Origin: Entonaema liquescens
Lineage: Eukaryota; Ascomycota; Sordariomycetes; Xylariales; Xylariaceae
Length of the DNA stretch: 64,000 nucleotides
Assembly: GCA_902805475.1 (NCBI GenBank)
Contig: CADCSX010000010.1
Span: 1,955,001-2,019,000, forward strand
Reading direction: 5' to 3'
Shown here piece after piece: positions 13,301 to 25,067 of this stretch; position 1 is the first letter of the stretch, and every line of letters begins with the position of its first letter. Position numbers and translations under genes: made by a program. Under the pieces are notes generated by a model that was not told the origin of the DNA, ran no database searches, and saw nothing but the letters and a program-made list of their open reading frames with translations.

Positions 13301-14210
13301 TCAAAATAAAACTTATTAAAAAGTTTAAAATAATAAATTTAAAATTATACTTATATTACTTAAAAATAACTATTAAAAAAAACTACTTTAATAAAATTAT
13401 TAAATTTAATTAAAAAATATATTTAAAAAAAATTATTAAAAACTTAAAATAGTAAAAGTTTAATTTTATTAATATATTTATAAATATTTTAAAGATTTTT
13501 AAATCTTTAAATAATTACGTAGTAATTGCCGTTAATTTAAAATAATACGTATAAATTATAAAGTATTTAATATATATTATAATAAATATATGTTTTAATA
13601 TAATATATATAATATTATATTTAAGTCGATATATAAAAAACCTTATTATAATATATATCACGGCAATTAAAAAAGTTTTAAAATATTTAAAAAATACTTT
13701 AAATTATAAATTTACTTTTTAAAATAATTTAAAAGACTTTATAAGGTAAATAAACACTAATTACGCGAGGTATATGTAATTGAAAAAGTTAATTTTAAGA
13801 TATATTTTTAATATTAAAAATAATGTTATTAATTAATTATTAAAGAAATAACTTATAATAGTTATATTTATTTATAAATTTAAATTTAAAAATATAATAA
13901 ATGTTATAAAAAAAATAATATAATTACGTTGTTTATTAAAAAAATTAATAATTATAAGGGATAATGTTAACGTTATAATAATTTATGGAAATAATTAAAA
14001 GATTTTAATATTTGTTAAAAATTTTTAATTTTACGTTTATACGAAGCATATAAAAATTAACGTTTATTTTACCCGCGAAAAATAATAAATTAATAAAGTT
14101 AATTTTATATATATTTTTATAATGTAATAAATGGCGGATAAACTCATTAAATCCTTATTTAAAAATATGTTTATTAAATTTAAAAAAGTAATAAAATTTC
14201 GGTTATAAAG
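10390..14210 (+). pseudogene. Degenerate copia gag-pol remains (integrase, RT, RNase H)
   Basis: Reading the plus strand, the clearest part is 12,990-13,413. It contains GDIKKNIYVK, NKTLYNLK and, at about 13,168-13,413, an 81-codon open stretch with YLKTLKFKTLNS and IYIAIYVDNLFII. The last corresponds to the copia reverse-transcriptase YVDD box with its final Asp changed to Asn (GAT to AAT, a G-to-A change as RIP would make). Near 14,046-14,085 the frame reads KHIKINVYFTREK, matching the end of copia RNase H, and near 14,131 MADKLIKSL matches the conserved pol terminus. Upstream patches with C-x-x-Y and ESINNYK-like text fit the damaged integrase. Stops are frequent throughout, so no protein is made. 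Confidence 0.85.
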
Positions 14211-15449
14211 TAAATAAAAAATTATAAATATAATAAACATTTTATAATTTATAAAAATTAAGTTATAATAATTATAAAATATAACCATAAAATATTAATT
14301 ATAAATAACGGACTCGAATTAAAATTTACTTTTAAAATAATTAAAAAACATTTTATATATATTACTAAAAGTTTTAATATTTAAAAAATATATAATTAAA
14401 TATATTTTAAAAATTATTAAATAATTATATTAAATATATTTAAATAATATATTACAAAGTAATTAATATAAAATATAATCATTTATAAATATTTTATAAA
14501 AACAATTTTTAATATTTAAGATAATTTAGTAAAATAATAATAAAAGTTAATATATTTTAAAACTTTTTTATAAAATAAAAATTAAACGTTATAACTTTTT
14601 TAAAATTAAAGTTTAATTTAATAAATTATTTAAAAAATTTTAAAAATATATTATTTTGCTTTTTAATTTATTTTAAACCTTTTAATTATTATACACATAA
14701 TTAAAACTTAAATAATATATTTTAAAATTTTAAGCAATGAAATATTTAAACATTTATAATATATATTAACTTTATAAAACAATTAATTATATATCCATTA
14801 ATAAACTATATTTTTCCACAACAACTTAAACCGAACAAATTAAATAAAATATATGCTTAACTTATTATCTTAAAACTTATTTAATAATTTTACAAAATTA
14901 ACATTTAAAAATAAAAAAAAAATATAAATAAAATTATTTAACGTATTTAATAATTAATTAATAAGTAATGAATGAAAAAATAAATGTTAATACGTTTTTA
15001 TAATGATTATCATTAACGCATTTATAAAATAAAAAAAATAAATATTTATATAAAACTATAATTTTATAAAAAAAGTATTTAATAAAATTTATTAAAAAAA
15101 TATATTATAAAATAAATAATAATTATTTATAAAATATTTATAAAATAAAAAACGAATAAATAAAACCAAAATATAATATAATATTAACGCATTAAATAAT
15201 AAGAAAAATTTTTATTTTAATTTATTATTAAATAAAATTAAAAAATAAATTACGTTTAAAAATTTATTTTACGAAATCTTTAACAACCCCCGTTTTAAAT
15301 AATATATATAATTTAAACTTTAAACATAAAGTTATATATAAATATAATTATTATAAAATATTTATAAAATATTTTAAAATAAATCATAAATTTAATTTAA
15401 ATAAAAATGTTAAAATATATATAATTGGTAAATTAAAAAGTTAATTATA

Positions 15450-15562
15450 CGTTTTATACCCATAATTCTTATATATTTTATATACCCTATTTATATACCT
15501 AATTAAATAACTAATTAATATAATTAATTTATACCTCATAACTTGCGTCTATTTTCAATAAA
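15450..15562 (+). repeat. Right terminal direct repeat (probable LTR remnant)
   Basis: Same-orientation partner of 8541-8653. It is less mutated than the left copy: it keeps TACCTAATT and CTTGCGTCTATT where the left copy has T-rich equivalents. The repeat ends at the return to normal base composition. Confidence 0.8.
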
Positions 15563-16732
15563 ATAGTTAAGTCGTGCAACAAGCGAATTCACGCTCATAT
15601 AGTAACGAATGTAAGCTATGGTAAGCACCTAAGGTAGCCTTAAAGTTGCAAGAGATGGCTCTTTACCTACTTATGTATGTACTATAGGTCTTAACTCTTG
15701 ATTCAATAGTTTATATGCACCATTACTTCTACGACATGGTTGTCATAGAGCTCTATATATATACCTTGGGTAGCAATTCACTTATATATCCCTTAAATAT
15801 AACTTAGATGTAGGGTTACATGCAGAAAGCCTGGCGTTTGTGGCAGTTCTACGGGTGCCATCTAAGTAATCACGAATATCTTTATGGACGCAGAAATATT
15901 TCCGATAGCTCCACTACATGTAGGAAATGGGGTGAAGTGGGATAACCGGAGATGTCTTCTACATAAATTGCATAGTATACAGCGTTTACAATAGAATCAT
16001 AAGCGCCTGGTCCGGTTCCTACCTATCTATCTAAAGAACTGTGGGAAAGGTTCTGGATTTGTGAAGCCGCATATACAGGACCATAGAATAACTCAATTGG
16101 TAAAGGGTTGTAACATCAGGGCTTATGGCCAGTTTCAACGACTGGAAGAAAATCTATTCGCAAACCTTCCAAGAACTTGACCATAAAACATTCCTAACGT
16201 AGGTAGGTGGCGTGCACAGGGATCCACGGTAGGTAAGGTTCTGTATGTCCGGCGAAGCGTAATTTAGATGCCCTAGGCTGTTAAAGTCTCAGTATCCTCT
16301 TTGCCTTTTATTATACCTATGCTTAATATCGGGGAGCCGTGGGGGGGTTCAAAAACACTTGTAGATAGGATGAGACGAGACATCGGCCGGAAACCCAATA
16401 CCTACTACAAGAGAAGCAGGACTAAATCTTCGAAATATATCTATCTACCTACACCGTAAATTTTGTCTGTCATTATCTAATAAGTAATATGAGTAGAATG
16501 GTTTATAAAGGTAGATTCACGTATCATAGGTGGTTACTTACCTACCTACTAGGTACAATATATCAGATAGGGGTTTAGGAACCACATGGTAAGAGAAGCT
16601 ATCAGATACCTAGTTAAGTCTATAAATACAATCCAAATATATTTATTTGGGATGCCCTTGGTATCATCCAATCATAGAGCACCAATGTACTATGAGAACT
16701 GCTTCATTGGCATTTCTACAGGCAATGATGTA
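15563..16732. other. Intergenic region right of the RIP island
   Basis: Normal composition resumes at once. No supported gene is present. A CCTAGGT-type motif cluster lies near 16,535-16,555. A tRNA-like patch near 16,085 was considered and rejected. Confidence 0.55.
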
Positions 16733-18752
16733 CTATTGTCTCCCAAACTCTCTATTTTCATCTCTCGGCTCCCCGAGAGTATTCTGGACGTCATCACGAC
16801 TTTCCTTTTCTTCAATTTGTGTCTCCTGCGCTTCCTCGTCGGTCATCGTACTAGAAGATTCTAATAGCTGTGGCGAAAGGTCGGTGCTATGCGCTACGTC
16901 CTTCTCTCTTTCGCTTTGTTGCGCCTCTTCATCATCGGGCTTCTTGGGACCAGTAGGTGCGAATCTCGAACGGGCACGGATGCGTTCACCATACTTATAG
17001 AAGGCGAAGGGAATCACTGCTAGTAACGTAGCAACGCCACCGATTAAAGAACCTCCGCCCCCAACACCGAGCGCCTCGAACATGTAGTTAGTAAACAATG
17101 GTGCCGCAGCACCGCAAGCCGAACGACAGACGGTATTTACTGCGATAGCTGACGCGGCGTACATCAAATAGGTGTCAACCAGATAGTTCAAATATCCTAC
17201 AAAAATGAGCATGAGCGAAGTCGCCAAGAATACGCCCGCAATTGTTGGGACGATCCAATGAATCGAACTACCGAACCTGTTAGTTGCGCTCTGATACCAA
17301 TTATGTGCGGTCTGCCTTACTTGAACTCGGCAGTCCATGCAAACCAAAACATGGTAGCTGGAAAAAGAACACCACCTATGAGAGCTAGAGTCAATCTGTC
17401 TTCAGGTTTTATGGGTATCCCGTTCTGCATCTTTTTCGTTTTATGTTTGGAGTCGAAGAAGACGATGATAGCACCTATGAAGGAGCCGATCACGGTCCCA
17501 ATTAGGGGAAGTTCGCCAACCCCGGCGTTCCACCCTCGTCTCTGTTGGAAGACTATTGGGTAGATAGTGAACAGCATATAGAGTAACATGTACACGACAG
17601 ACATGTAGACAGCACATAGGAAGGAGATGGGATCGAAAAGGATGATCCACGGCCTCGTTAACGCCACCTTATAGATACCTATTAATGAGCGGTCGCTCTC
17701 CTCAACGGGGGCCTTGACTTCTTCGTAACCTGGGATATTTGCTTTTCTTATGCGACGAGCTCGATGAACCAATATCATAGGGCCAAATGTTTCAGGAATG
17801 GTAAACATGGGTATCGCTGTAGCACCGCCGAGCCATAACAAAACGTAAAAACTCCATCTCCAGTTCTTCGTAAGCTCAAGAAAACCTCCGACAACTGGAC
17901 CAAGAGCCGGTCCAACCCAAACCACTACGGCAACATTAGCCATCAGTTAGGACATTTGGGGGTTCTAGCCATAGCTCAACAGCAACGACCGTTTCATTTG
18001 GCCGAGACTGGTTGGCTGTTAAAGCACGTGGGAAAGGGGGAAATATCTCAGCGTTACATACTGCATGAGAAAACAGCCATCGTAAAGCCACGCTCGACTG
18101 GACCCCATAGATCCGCAAGTACACCAGGGCTATTGCTAAGCGGAGCGCTCACGAATGTGCCCGTGAGAAACCTGCCGACGAGCAAGCTACCAAAGTTCGG
18201 GGCGAAAGCGCAGAGGAAATTGAATGCAATATATAATAAGAAGGTGCTATAGAAAATCCATCTCCTTCCGTAGAACTATTTAAACCATCTAGTTTAGCCC
18301 TTTGCTCGTTTTTAGTGGTAAGATCTTGGAATTTCATACCTCCGATAAGGGGGCAAAGATCAGAGGACCAGCGCAGTAACCCAAGAGGAAAAGAGTTATA
18401 GTGAGCCCAGCCGCCTCTTCCGAAATGTTAAACTCTTCAGATATGCTCTACAGTGCAGTTTGTCAGCTATGTTGATGCGATGGTAGAAGTGCTGTAAAGA
18501 AAATAAATGACTTACACCAAAGCAGCCGGAAGGGGCCGACGATGCGAAGGTAGCATTCACAACAAGCAAAACCGAGCATATCGTCACGTACCATCGCCTA
18601 GGGTTAGACCAGTTATGTGGATTCTCAATATCATCAGGTTTAAAGTCAACATGCCCATTGGCGTTTAGGTATGGGTGTTCTTCGAATTCCAGCTCAGCAG
18701 TCTTATACGGCTTCGCTGTGGCCCGCGATAGAATACGAATAAGTTGACCCAT
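16733..18752 (-). CDS. DHA1-family MFS drug/polyamine:H+ antiporter, 568 aa
   Basis: Five exons (18752-18516, 18447-18340, 18275-18062, 17924-17321, 17276-16733) sum to 1707 nt; the introns are 67, 64, 137 and 44 bp. The N-terminus reads DIENPHNWSNPRRW, the usual entry to span 1 in fungal DHA1 transporters. Exon 2 ends and exon 3 begins across FAPLSE/FYGRRW, the conserved loop 2-3. Exon 4 starts with VWVGPALGPVVGGF, the DHA1 motif C that defines proton antiporters. The C-terminal tail is hydrophilic, Glu/Ser-rich and probably cytoplasmic. Such proteins export drugs, polyamines or fungal metabolites at the plasma membrane; the substrate is unknown. The 137-bp third intron hides an in-frame ATG that could mislead automatic predictors. 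Confidence 0.88.
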
Positions 18753-19660
18753 ATTCGACTATTCTCAATTCTTCTATCCGACGTCCGGGGTGTGAAATAT
18801 TTGGGCAAGTCATATTGGTACACAATTGGAGAGGATCGAAGAGTATAATAAAGGAAAACACACTCAATGAGCTAAGCAAGCTGAGGGCTCGCGCTTAATG
18901 TTAAAGGCGATGGATGCTACAAGATGGGTAGCGTAGCGTAGCATTGAGACGAGGATGACAGCATTGCGTCAACCTTGCCGGCTACCGATGTGAGATTTCG
19001 GATTGGGTGTTATTACCGGTATCCATCCCCTAAGGACCGGGAATAGCTCAAGATCTTATCAATCAAAATTATTAGACCAACGGGGTTGATGATTCCGTTC
19101 TGTCCGTGAGCCTAAGATCTGCAAAATCGACTTCTCAAAATCGTGTCATTGGAGCCGCTATGATGTATTACATATACTTACAAGGGATTGTTCCCTTGGA
19201 GCACCGGGGAATAAGAACGAATCCCGCCAGCATACATACATCCACCATACCAACCTGATCCGGAAACAAGAGAACATTAGCTCCCCTTCCCCCTCAGTTA
19301 GTTTTGGGCACCGTTCCGATTTCATATTTGTCAACAGCGCAAAACCACCTAAGTATTCATGACTCACGTCGGGGGGATTTAAATACTGCTTACAAAACAC
19401 CAAAGTCGTTGGCTCGCTAGCTAGCAGTTGTGTTATCTTAAAAACACATGTGATACCTAAAATTGTAGGTACTCGCGGCGAAGAAAAAAAGGGGATGCTT
19501 GAAGAATGGGGTTATCTTACTCTTGTCTATTAGAATCTAACGACAGCTCATCTGGCAAAGGTACCTACCCCTATAATAAGAGGCTTTATTAAGACTGGTA
19601 TGTAAATACGCAGCCGCATGTCTATGCCCGACATATCCACGTGTATCGAATTCAACACTT
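18753..19660. other. Intergenic region between two transporter genes
   Basis: No supported gene. It must hold the promoter of the DHA1 gene and the terminator of the NCS1 gene. Small frames here have no recognisable content. Confidence 0.5.
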
Positions 19661-21525
19661 TCATAGGAGAGTCGCATCAGACACCTTAATCTTCTCGGAT
19701 GGAGCGGCGTCCGACCTTTTTCCAATATCCGCATCGTTATGCATCTGCGCCTCGATAACGGTGTCGTCTAGATCCCAAATCATGTTCTTCAGCAACGTCT
19801 CCTTTGCCGGAGTAGTGCAGCTTAGTACCGCGTAGATAACAGCCGAAGTCACGAATCCAAATAAGAAGTTAAGAGTGTAAAGGTTAGTAGCACCGTTGCT
19901 GATATGAATAGTTTGGGGGCCGCTAATGCTCAAGCCTAGCCCAGGGAGAAGGGGTGCAACAGACACAATGAAGGCGACCGCTGCACGCCAGTTGCATCCG
20001 CCAACGTAGCGATAACGACCATCGGGGTTATATAGGCTTGGTATATCGATCTGTCTCTTTTTGACAAGCCAGTAGTCAGACGCCATCACACCAGCTATTG
20101 GCCCGAGGAAGACGGCATACCCGCTCATGAAGGCAAGAAAGGTCTGTGCAGAGCTGAGGATCTTCCACGGCACTAGCACCCAACCGCCGATAAATGCAGT
20201 AACAATACAGCCTCGCCTGATATTGATCCAGCGAGGAAAGAGAACAGTTAAATCATTGGCTGCTGATATCGAGTTGGCGGTGATGTTTGTCCCAACCTAT
20301 TTCACGAGGTCTTAATACGAAGAAGCCCTTACGAAGCACCACTCCAGATTATTTGACGTACCTGTGCGATGTACCAGGCGAGGGCGGCAAAAAAGGCGGC
20401 GCATCGTCCGCCAGAGCCGTAGTCAAGCCAAATTGCTATGATATCCAGGGGGTTCCAGAGATAGTCTCCGCCAAATACTTTGCTCGCTGACGTTGTTACT
20501 ATGCCCAGAACGCCACACAGAGTAAATATGATGGGCATCGCCAGTAGTTGGACGTATTGACCCCTAGCTGACTTTGCATAGCGAGTAAAATCAGGTATGT
20601 TTACAGCCAAAGTGCTCCATTGACCCGATACGCTTGACATACAAGTGAGCCATAGCCAGGCATACTGCTGCCCGCCGGTCGTTGCTTGCAAGGCAAATAT
20701 GTCACCACCCCCTCCAGCCTTCTTGATACACCACCCCATCGTGGCAATGGCAGCTACAGGAGCAGCAAACAGTTTCACCCAAAACAGCGGTCGCAACTTG
20801 GTAGGATGGATAAGGAGTAAAGGTAGTTGAATTATCCAGAAGAGGAAGTAAGAGAGCATCCCTTGTGTTGTAATGCCGGCGGACTGGGATAACTGGTTCG
20901 GAATGTCGTTGTAAGATGGCGCCCAGGCACGCAGCATGATCGTGATGCACTGAGCTCCGTTCGCGCCCTAAATATTCATGTTAATTTGTTGCGCATTCTC
21001 ATCGGCGACCCCCTCGGCTTCCTTACCTGTATGCCCAGCCAGAACATAGCCAAAATGGCCCGACTAACGATACAGAAGTATCTTAGATAGTAGCCAAAGC
21101 TGCTAGTCGCAATCACGGAGAAAGGCACGTGAAGCTTCGCGCCAATAGCACCGTTAAGCACAAGAGGCACGGCGACGCAGAAGGTTCCTACTATCATGAC
21201 GGGAATAGCTTCACGCCAACTTAGGCCCACCGCGAGAATCGCAGAGGCCGTCTGCCACGTAGCTAGGTTGATCGTGTCGGTAGCCCAGTAGGCCAAAATC
21301 GTCCACGTATCCCACGTCTGATCCTTGATGGGCGTCGGGTCTAATCAACCCGCGTCAGTATTCACCATAGAGTATTCCAGACAGAGCAACTCTACCCATA
21401 TCGCAATTCGTCCATACATGCGACGGGGCCAGTGCACCAGTTTGCTTGGGAAGTTCCCAAGAGTGGAACGAGGTAAGCTTCTGTCTGAGATCAGCGACTG
21501 ACAGCTTTTTCGATGAAGCTACCAT
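19661..21525 (-). CDS. NCS1 (Fur-type) nucleobase/allantoin/uracil permease, 561 aa
   Basis: Exons 21525-21396, 21340-21027, 20967-20362 and 20296-19661 sum to 1686 nt; the introns are 55, 59 and 65 bp. The N-terminus reads KLTSFHSWELPKQ then HVWTNCDMDPTP, the hallmark of the Fur branch of the NCS1 family. Conserved blocks follow: AYWATDTINLATWQTASA in span 1, FWLGIQGANGAQC around the second splice site, WSTLAVNIPDFTRYAK, and AQVGTNITANSISAANDL across the last splice site. The family has 12 spans and imports uracil, allantoin, uridine, thiamine or related compounds with protons or sodium at the plasma membrane. The exact substrate is not decidable. The transaldolase gene lies 0.8 kb upstream on the same strand. 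Confidence 0.92.
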
Positions 21526-22351
21526 CTTGCCGGATTCTGGCGTTTTCGAATATGAGGGTCCGTTCGTGAATCAGAAGATGCAAAACAGAAGCTTCATCGA
21601 AGTAAACTGATCCTAAGTAGCTGCACATGAATTGCTTAAGGTAACCCCGACACGCCGTAGGTTTCACGGCGCAGATATACCTGGAGCATCGTGGTGATAC
21701 GGAACGATGCCAGATAAGAGAGCTGCAAGGCACGCAGGGATGCAAGATAGCCTCCCGGTCATCCTGGAATCCAATAAGGAACGAGTTCCTTATCAGCTTC
21801 TCTTGATCCAGGTTTGCAGAGCATTGCCAGGGTGATCTCAGCAAGACAGCCTAACAAGCTGAAGAAGTTAATTTGTTCGGATGTGCATTGTCTCCTCGAT
21901 TTAACGAAGACCCTTATCCGGAAAGATTTCCAGGCTCTTTTCCATATCTTTTGGGCTCTTCCTATTTCAGAATAGACGTAACATTCTTCGAGTTCGGCGC
22001 TGGACAGTACCTACTAACGGAATGAATGGCGTGTTTGCATCTGTGTGGAATGTCTCGGATGAATGCCGCGGCGGGATGATAGGACAAGGGTCAATTACTG
22101 GTCCGTGTTCTATGTTAGCATAATCTCTCACCAGATCACATTTTATTCGCATCCCATTCTCTTTACAATGGTTGCCTTTTTAAGAATATAAGAATATACA
22201 ATTTGTATAGGAACATAAGTAGAGCCGACTACTAACACGATTTCTCCTACCACCGGCCTAATATATACGACGCGTTAAAGGACGTGGTGAGCTAGCTGCA
22301 TCAAACTTTCCAATACTGGTACAGCATATCCCTTAGGTACGTAGGAAGCCT
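21526..22351. other. Intergenic region, promoter side of the NCS1 permease
   Basis: No gene is supported. A minus-strand frame at 21491-21844 overlaps the permease start in another frame and shows no domain. Confidence 0.5.
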
Positions 22352-23614
22352 TCATCGTCGTGCTAGACTTTCCAGGCCATCTTGCTTGTCGCAGAATATG
22401 TTGATAGCCTGGATAATCTTAGTTTCAGCCTTGCCCTCTTGGCTTCGAGTGAAAGCTAAGCGCCAGGCGCTCTCGTCCTCCACTATACCACTATAACTGC
22501 CCACCTCTTCCTCTACTCTATCCTTAAAAACACTTCCAGTTTCGCCTTCCCACGGGTTAGCCGGCGTCTCCGCTAATTTCGTCAACAGATGCGGCGCGAC
22601 AGTGATGTGATGAGTACCTGCGAGCTTCATGACTTCTTGAATGGATGTCAAGCTAGCAGGTAAGACCTGGGTCCTGCTCCCGATCTTCTCATAATATCGT
22701 TGAGCGGAGCCGCAGAAGTCGAATGCTTTGTGCTGGTCGACGTAACTAGATACCAACCCCCTAGATCAGCTTTTACACCCACATAGCGCCAACGGATGAT
22801 ATGTACTTATCGTCAAAGTGTACCCGCAGCTCGTTTATGTATGGTGCGATATAGGTACAGCCTACATGAGCTGCTAGAGCAGCTTGTTCAAGGCAAAACA
22901 TGGTTGTTGCTAACGTGGCGATGCCTTGATTTTCCAACTCCCGACACGCCTGTAAGCCTTCCCAGGTAGATGGTATCTTGATACAAACCCTTTGAGCGTC
23001 GTATGCCGGGTCCAAATCCTTGAATATCGCAACGATACCTACCATGGCTTCCATTAGCAATCCGACAGTCACAATTTAACGCCGCGTTAATGATGTCCAG
23101 GGTGCCTACGTACGTTTCGCATTTTCGATTGTCCTCTGCTTATTATAAGAGTACTTTGGATTTGTTTGAATATGAGAGTATCCCTTCAAATAAGGTACTA
23201 TTCTCAAGGCTAGTTTGACCATCATAGCCTCTACTGCTAGCTCTGTCACGGACACGTCGGGGTATGACGAGTGTTTCGAGGACGCATAGTTGATGGAATC
23301 TTGAATCAGCTCGGCGTGAAGAGGTTTTCCATCTTCATTAAGACGTATCAACTCATGGTACGCGATTGCCTGGTATGATTTTAGTCTGTGGCGTCTTGTA
23401 ACCAGGTTAGTCCTAAGCCGACTCACCTGGTTTGATGTACAATCCACGAATGGGCCAAGTTGCTTTGGTACTGTGCTGGTAAGCTTCCAGCTATCTTCAC
23501 ATGCGACTCTCCTATCTGGTTGTCGTATGACTGCTCACCTTCTATATCGAAAGTATCGCAATCCACCGCGCTATGCGATCGCAATACATCTAACAAGGTT
23601 TCCTGTGAACCCAT
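22352..23614 (-). CDS. Transaldolase-family protein, 333 aa, five exons
   Basis: Exons 23614-23539, 23470-23427, 23369-23114, 23038-22807 and 22745-22352 sum to 1002 nt; the introns are 68, 57, 75 and 61 bp. The protein is a single transaldolase barrel that moves a three-carbon unit between sugar phosphates in the cytosolic pentose phosphate pathway. The Schiff-base lysine is in RVCIKIPSTWEG, about residue 146. Other family blocks are LGPFVDCTSNQ, NELRVHFDDNYVDQ and KAFDFCGSAQRYYEK. The length is normal. The N-terminus (VLRSHSAVDCDTFDIE) follows a fungal transaldolase-like subtype rather than the housekeeping enzyme, so this may be a paralogue with a specialised role; that is inference. An upstream in-frame ATG at 23644 would add ten residues. 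Confidence 0.88.
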
Positions 23615-25067
23615 TTTTTTCTGTTCTCTTCTAATTAGGCGCATATATCACACTGTCCTTCAACGGGTAACAGTAGCAGCTATCAACACCGGGTTCGATG
23701 AAGTGGTTTTTACAACGCAAAGAAAATAATGATTAGGAAACACGAGCTCCGCGCTGCTTAGGTAGCCATTGAATATTTTAATACTGCCCACCCTCGGCTG
23801 AGATATAAGTACGAAGCCAGCGATCTCGGATGAAGTGGGGGAAGCTATTATTTATGTGAATCAACATCATTTGCGGATAGCAAACTGCTCCAATTCGCGG
23901 AGAGGTACAGTATGTCTACGCGGAACAATACGATATGAATCGTGGGATCAAACTGGGATAGGTAGGTAGGTAAGTAAGGATAGTTAGTAGATATGAATTA
24001 TACTTATACTTCAACTACCTATCACCTAGTATGAGTAATTTCATAGATTTTAATTTCTTGCCTTATTATAATTATCATTCCCTTTTCTACTAAGCTGATT
24101 CATAACATCTTGAGAGCTCGGGTATATTAACCCCGGATTAGCTCTTCTTCACCCCTCGGCAAACATCCCGCCCCCGCCTAACTCCGCCCGTGGATCTAGC
24201 GACGCCGAGTCTGAAGCTACCTAGGTAGGTATTTACTATCTACTATTTACTAAGGCATGGCAATATGTACCTATGTAAGCAATGGAATACGACCGACTTT
24301 CTTCCCATAATAATAATAATAATATAAGGATGAAATATTGAAGGGTGCCCGTTAAACCCGGTTGAACCATAGAGTTAATGTAAGCCATTATCGAAACCAG
24401 CTGTCTCACATTCAATTAAGAAGCCACTTCAAATATGGTTCGTATGTCTACAGGATCACATCCATAGTTGGGCCCTAAAAATGCAAGATTGCTTAAAACA
24501 GCGTGCCCTTCTAGTTGTAGTTATGTCCCCGTTCACTGAGACATTTTCAGGAACCATTTCCGGATGCGTCCATAACTTTGTGTCTTCGCACTACCGAGTA
24601 TGAAAGACTCTTGAATATATGCAAACTGAATAAGGCTAAACCCAGGTTTACTTCCTTTATCGCCTCATTTAGTTCACATGGATGACCGAAAAGAGCGGAA
24701 TGGAATGCGTTCGTCTCCCATACTCTTTTCTTCTCGATGCATCGAAGAGAGTTACCTAAGGAATGCCAGTTCAGTCCCCACGTAATTAGAATAGGATACT
24801 TACCTGTTAGGATATACAAATCTAAGAGCACCATCTTTGTCTCTTCAAGATAGCAATTGGATAATTTCCATCTTTTTCTCATCAGTGGTTTTTTCTACCA
24901 CGCTCAAAGCCACACATCTACATCACATTGTTCCACGTTATTCCGTAACTTGATACTGTAATAATACTCTTCTAGTCGGTACCTTGTTTATTTGAACGGG
25001 CAACGAGCCCTCCCCTTTTTTACACCCTTACGTCCTTTCGTAAAGTGTAAGCGTATATGCTGTCGCC
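23615..25067. other. Divergent intergenic region between transaldolase and zinc-finger genes
   Basis: Mostly unannotated. It includes CCTAGGTAGGTA-type motifs near 23,960 and 24,223 and a short TAA microsatellite near 24,310. One weak small gene candidate is listed separately. Confidence 0.5.
24547..24882 (-). CDS. Possible small hypothetical protein (weak)
   Basis: An ATG-started frame of 111 codons carries a plausible 48-bp intron near 24,760-24,807 (GTAAGT donor, GACTGAAC branch-like site, TTAG acceptor). Removing it keeps the frame and gives about 95 residues. Text such as KKRVWETNAFHSALFGH and NEAIKEVNLGLALF looks protein-like, but I recognise no family. It could equally be a fragment of a decayed gene or a chance frame. 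Confidence 0.22.
   Translation of the reverse strand: MRKRWKLSNCYLEETKMVLLDLYILTGKYPILITWGLNWHSLGNSLRCIEKKRVWETNAFHSALFGHPCELNEAIKEVNLGLALFSLHIFKSLSYSVVRRHKVMDASGNGS

Larger units (their letters stand above)
8541..15562 (+). mobile_element. RIP-mutated Ty1/copia-type LTR retrotransposon relic, about 7.0 kb
   Basis: The region is overwhelmingly A/T with sharp edges and is bounded by two 113-bp direct repeats. Residual translation on the plus strand, through many stops, still shows the copia order: a zinc-knuckle-like patch near 10,400, an integrase-like patch near 11,450-11,650, reverse transcriptase at about 12,960-13,420 and RNase H at about 13,740-14,150. Remaining C bases are mostly in CG context (ACG, GCG) while CA/TG pairs are depleted. 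That is what RIP, a CpA-to-TpA process, leaves behind. About 1 kb between the left repeat and gag, and about 1.2 kb between pol and the right repeat, have no recognisable content. I found no clear target-site duplication. The element is certainly inactive. Confidence 0.9.

Noticed and set aside
13168..13413. 81-codon open frame as a stand-alone gene
   Set aside because: It is the least interrupted piece of the copia RT in the RIP relic, not an independent gene.
16070..16160. tRNA-like patch with AACTCAATTGGTAAAGG resembling an A box
   Set aside because: The B box is poor (AGTTTCAACGACT instead of GGTTCRANNCC), the stems do not pair well, and no clear anticodon arm forms. At most a decayed tRNA.
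16733..23614. Secondary-metabolite cluster
   Set aside because: No polyketide synthase, NRPS, terpene cyclase or other core enzyme is present; transporters and a transaldolase alone are not enough.
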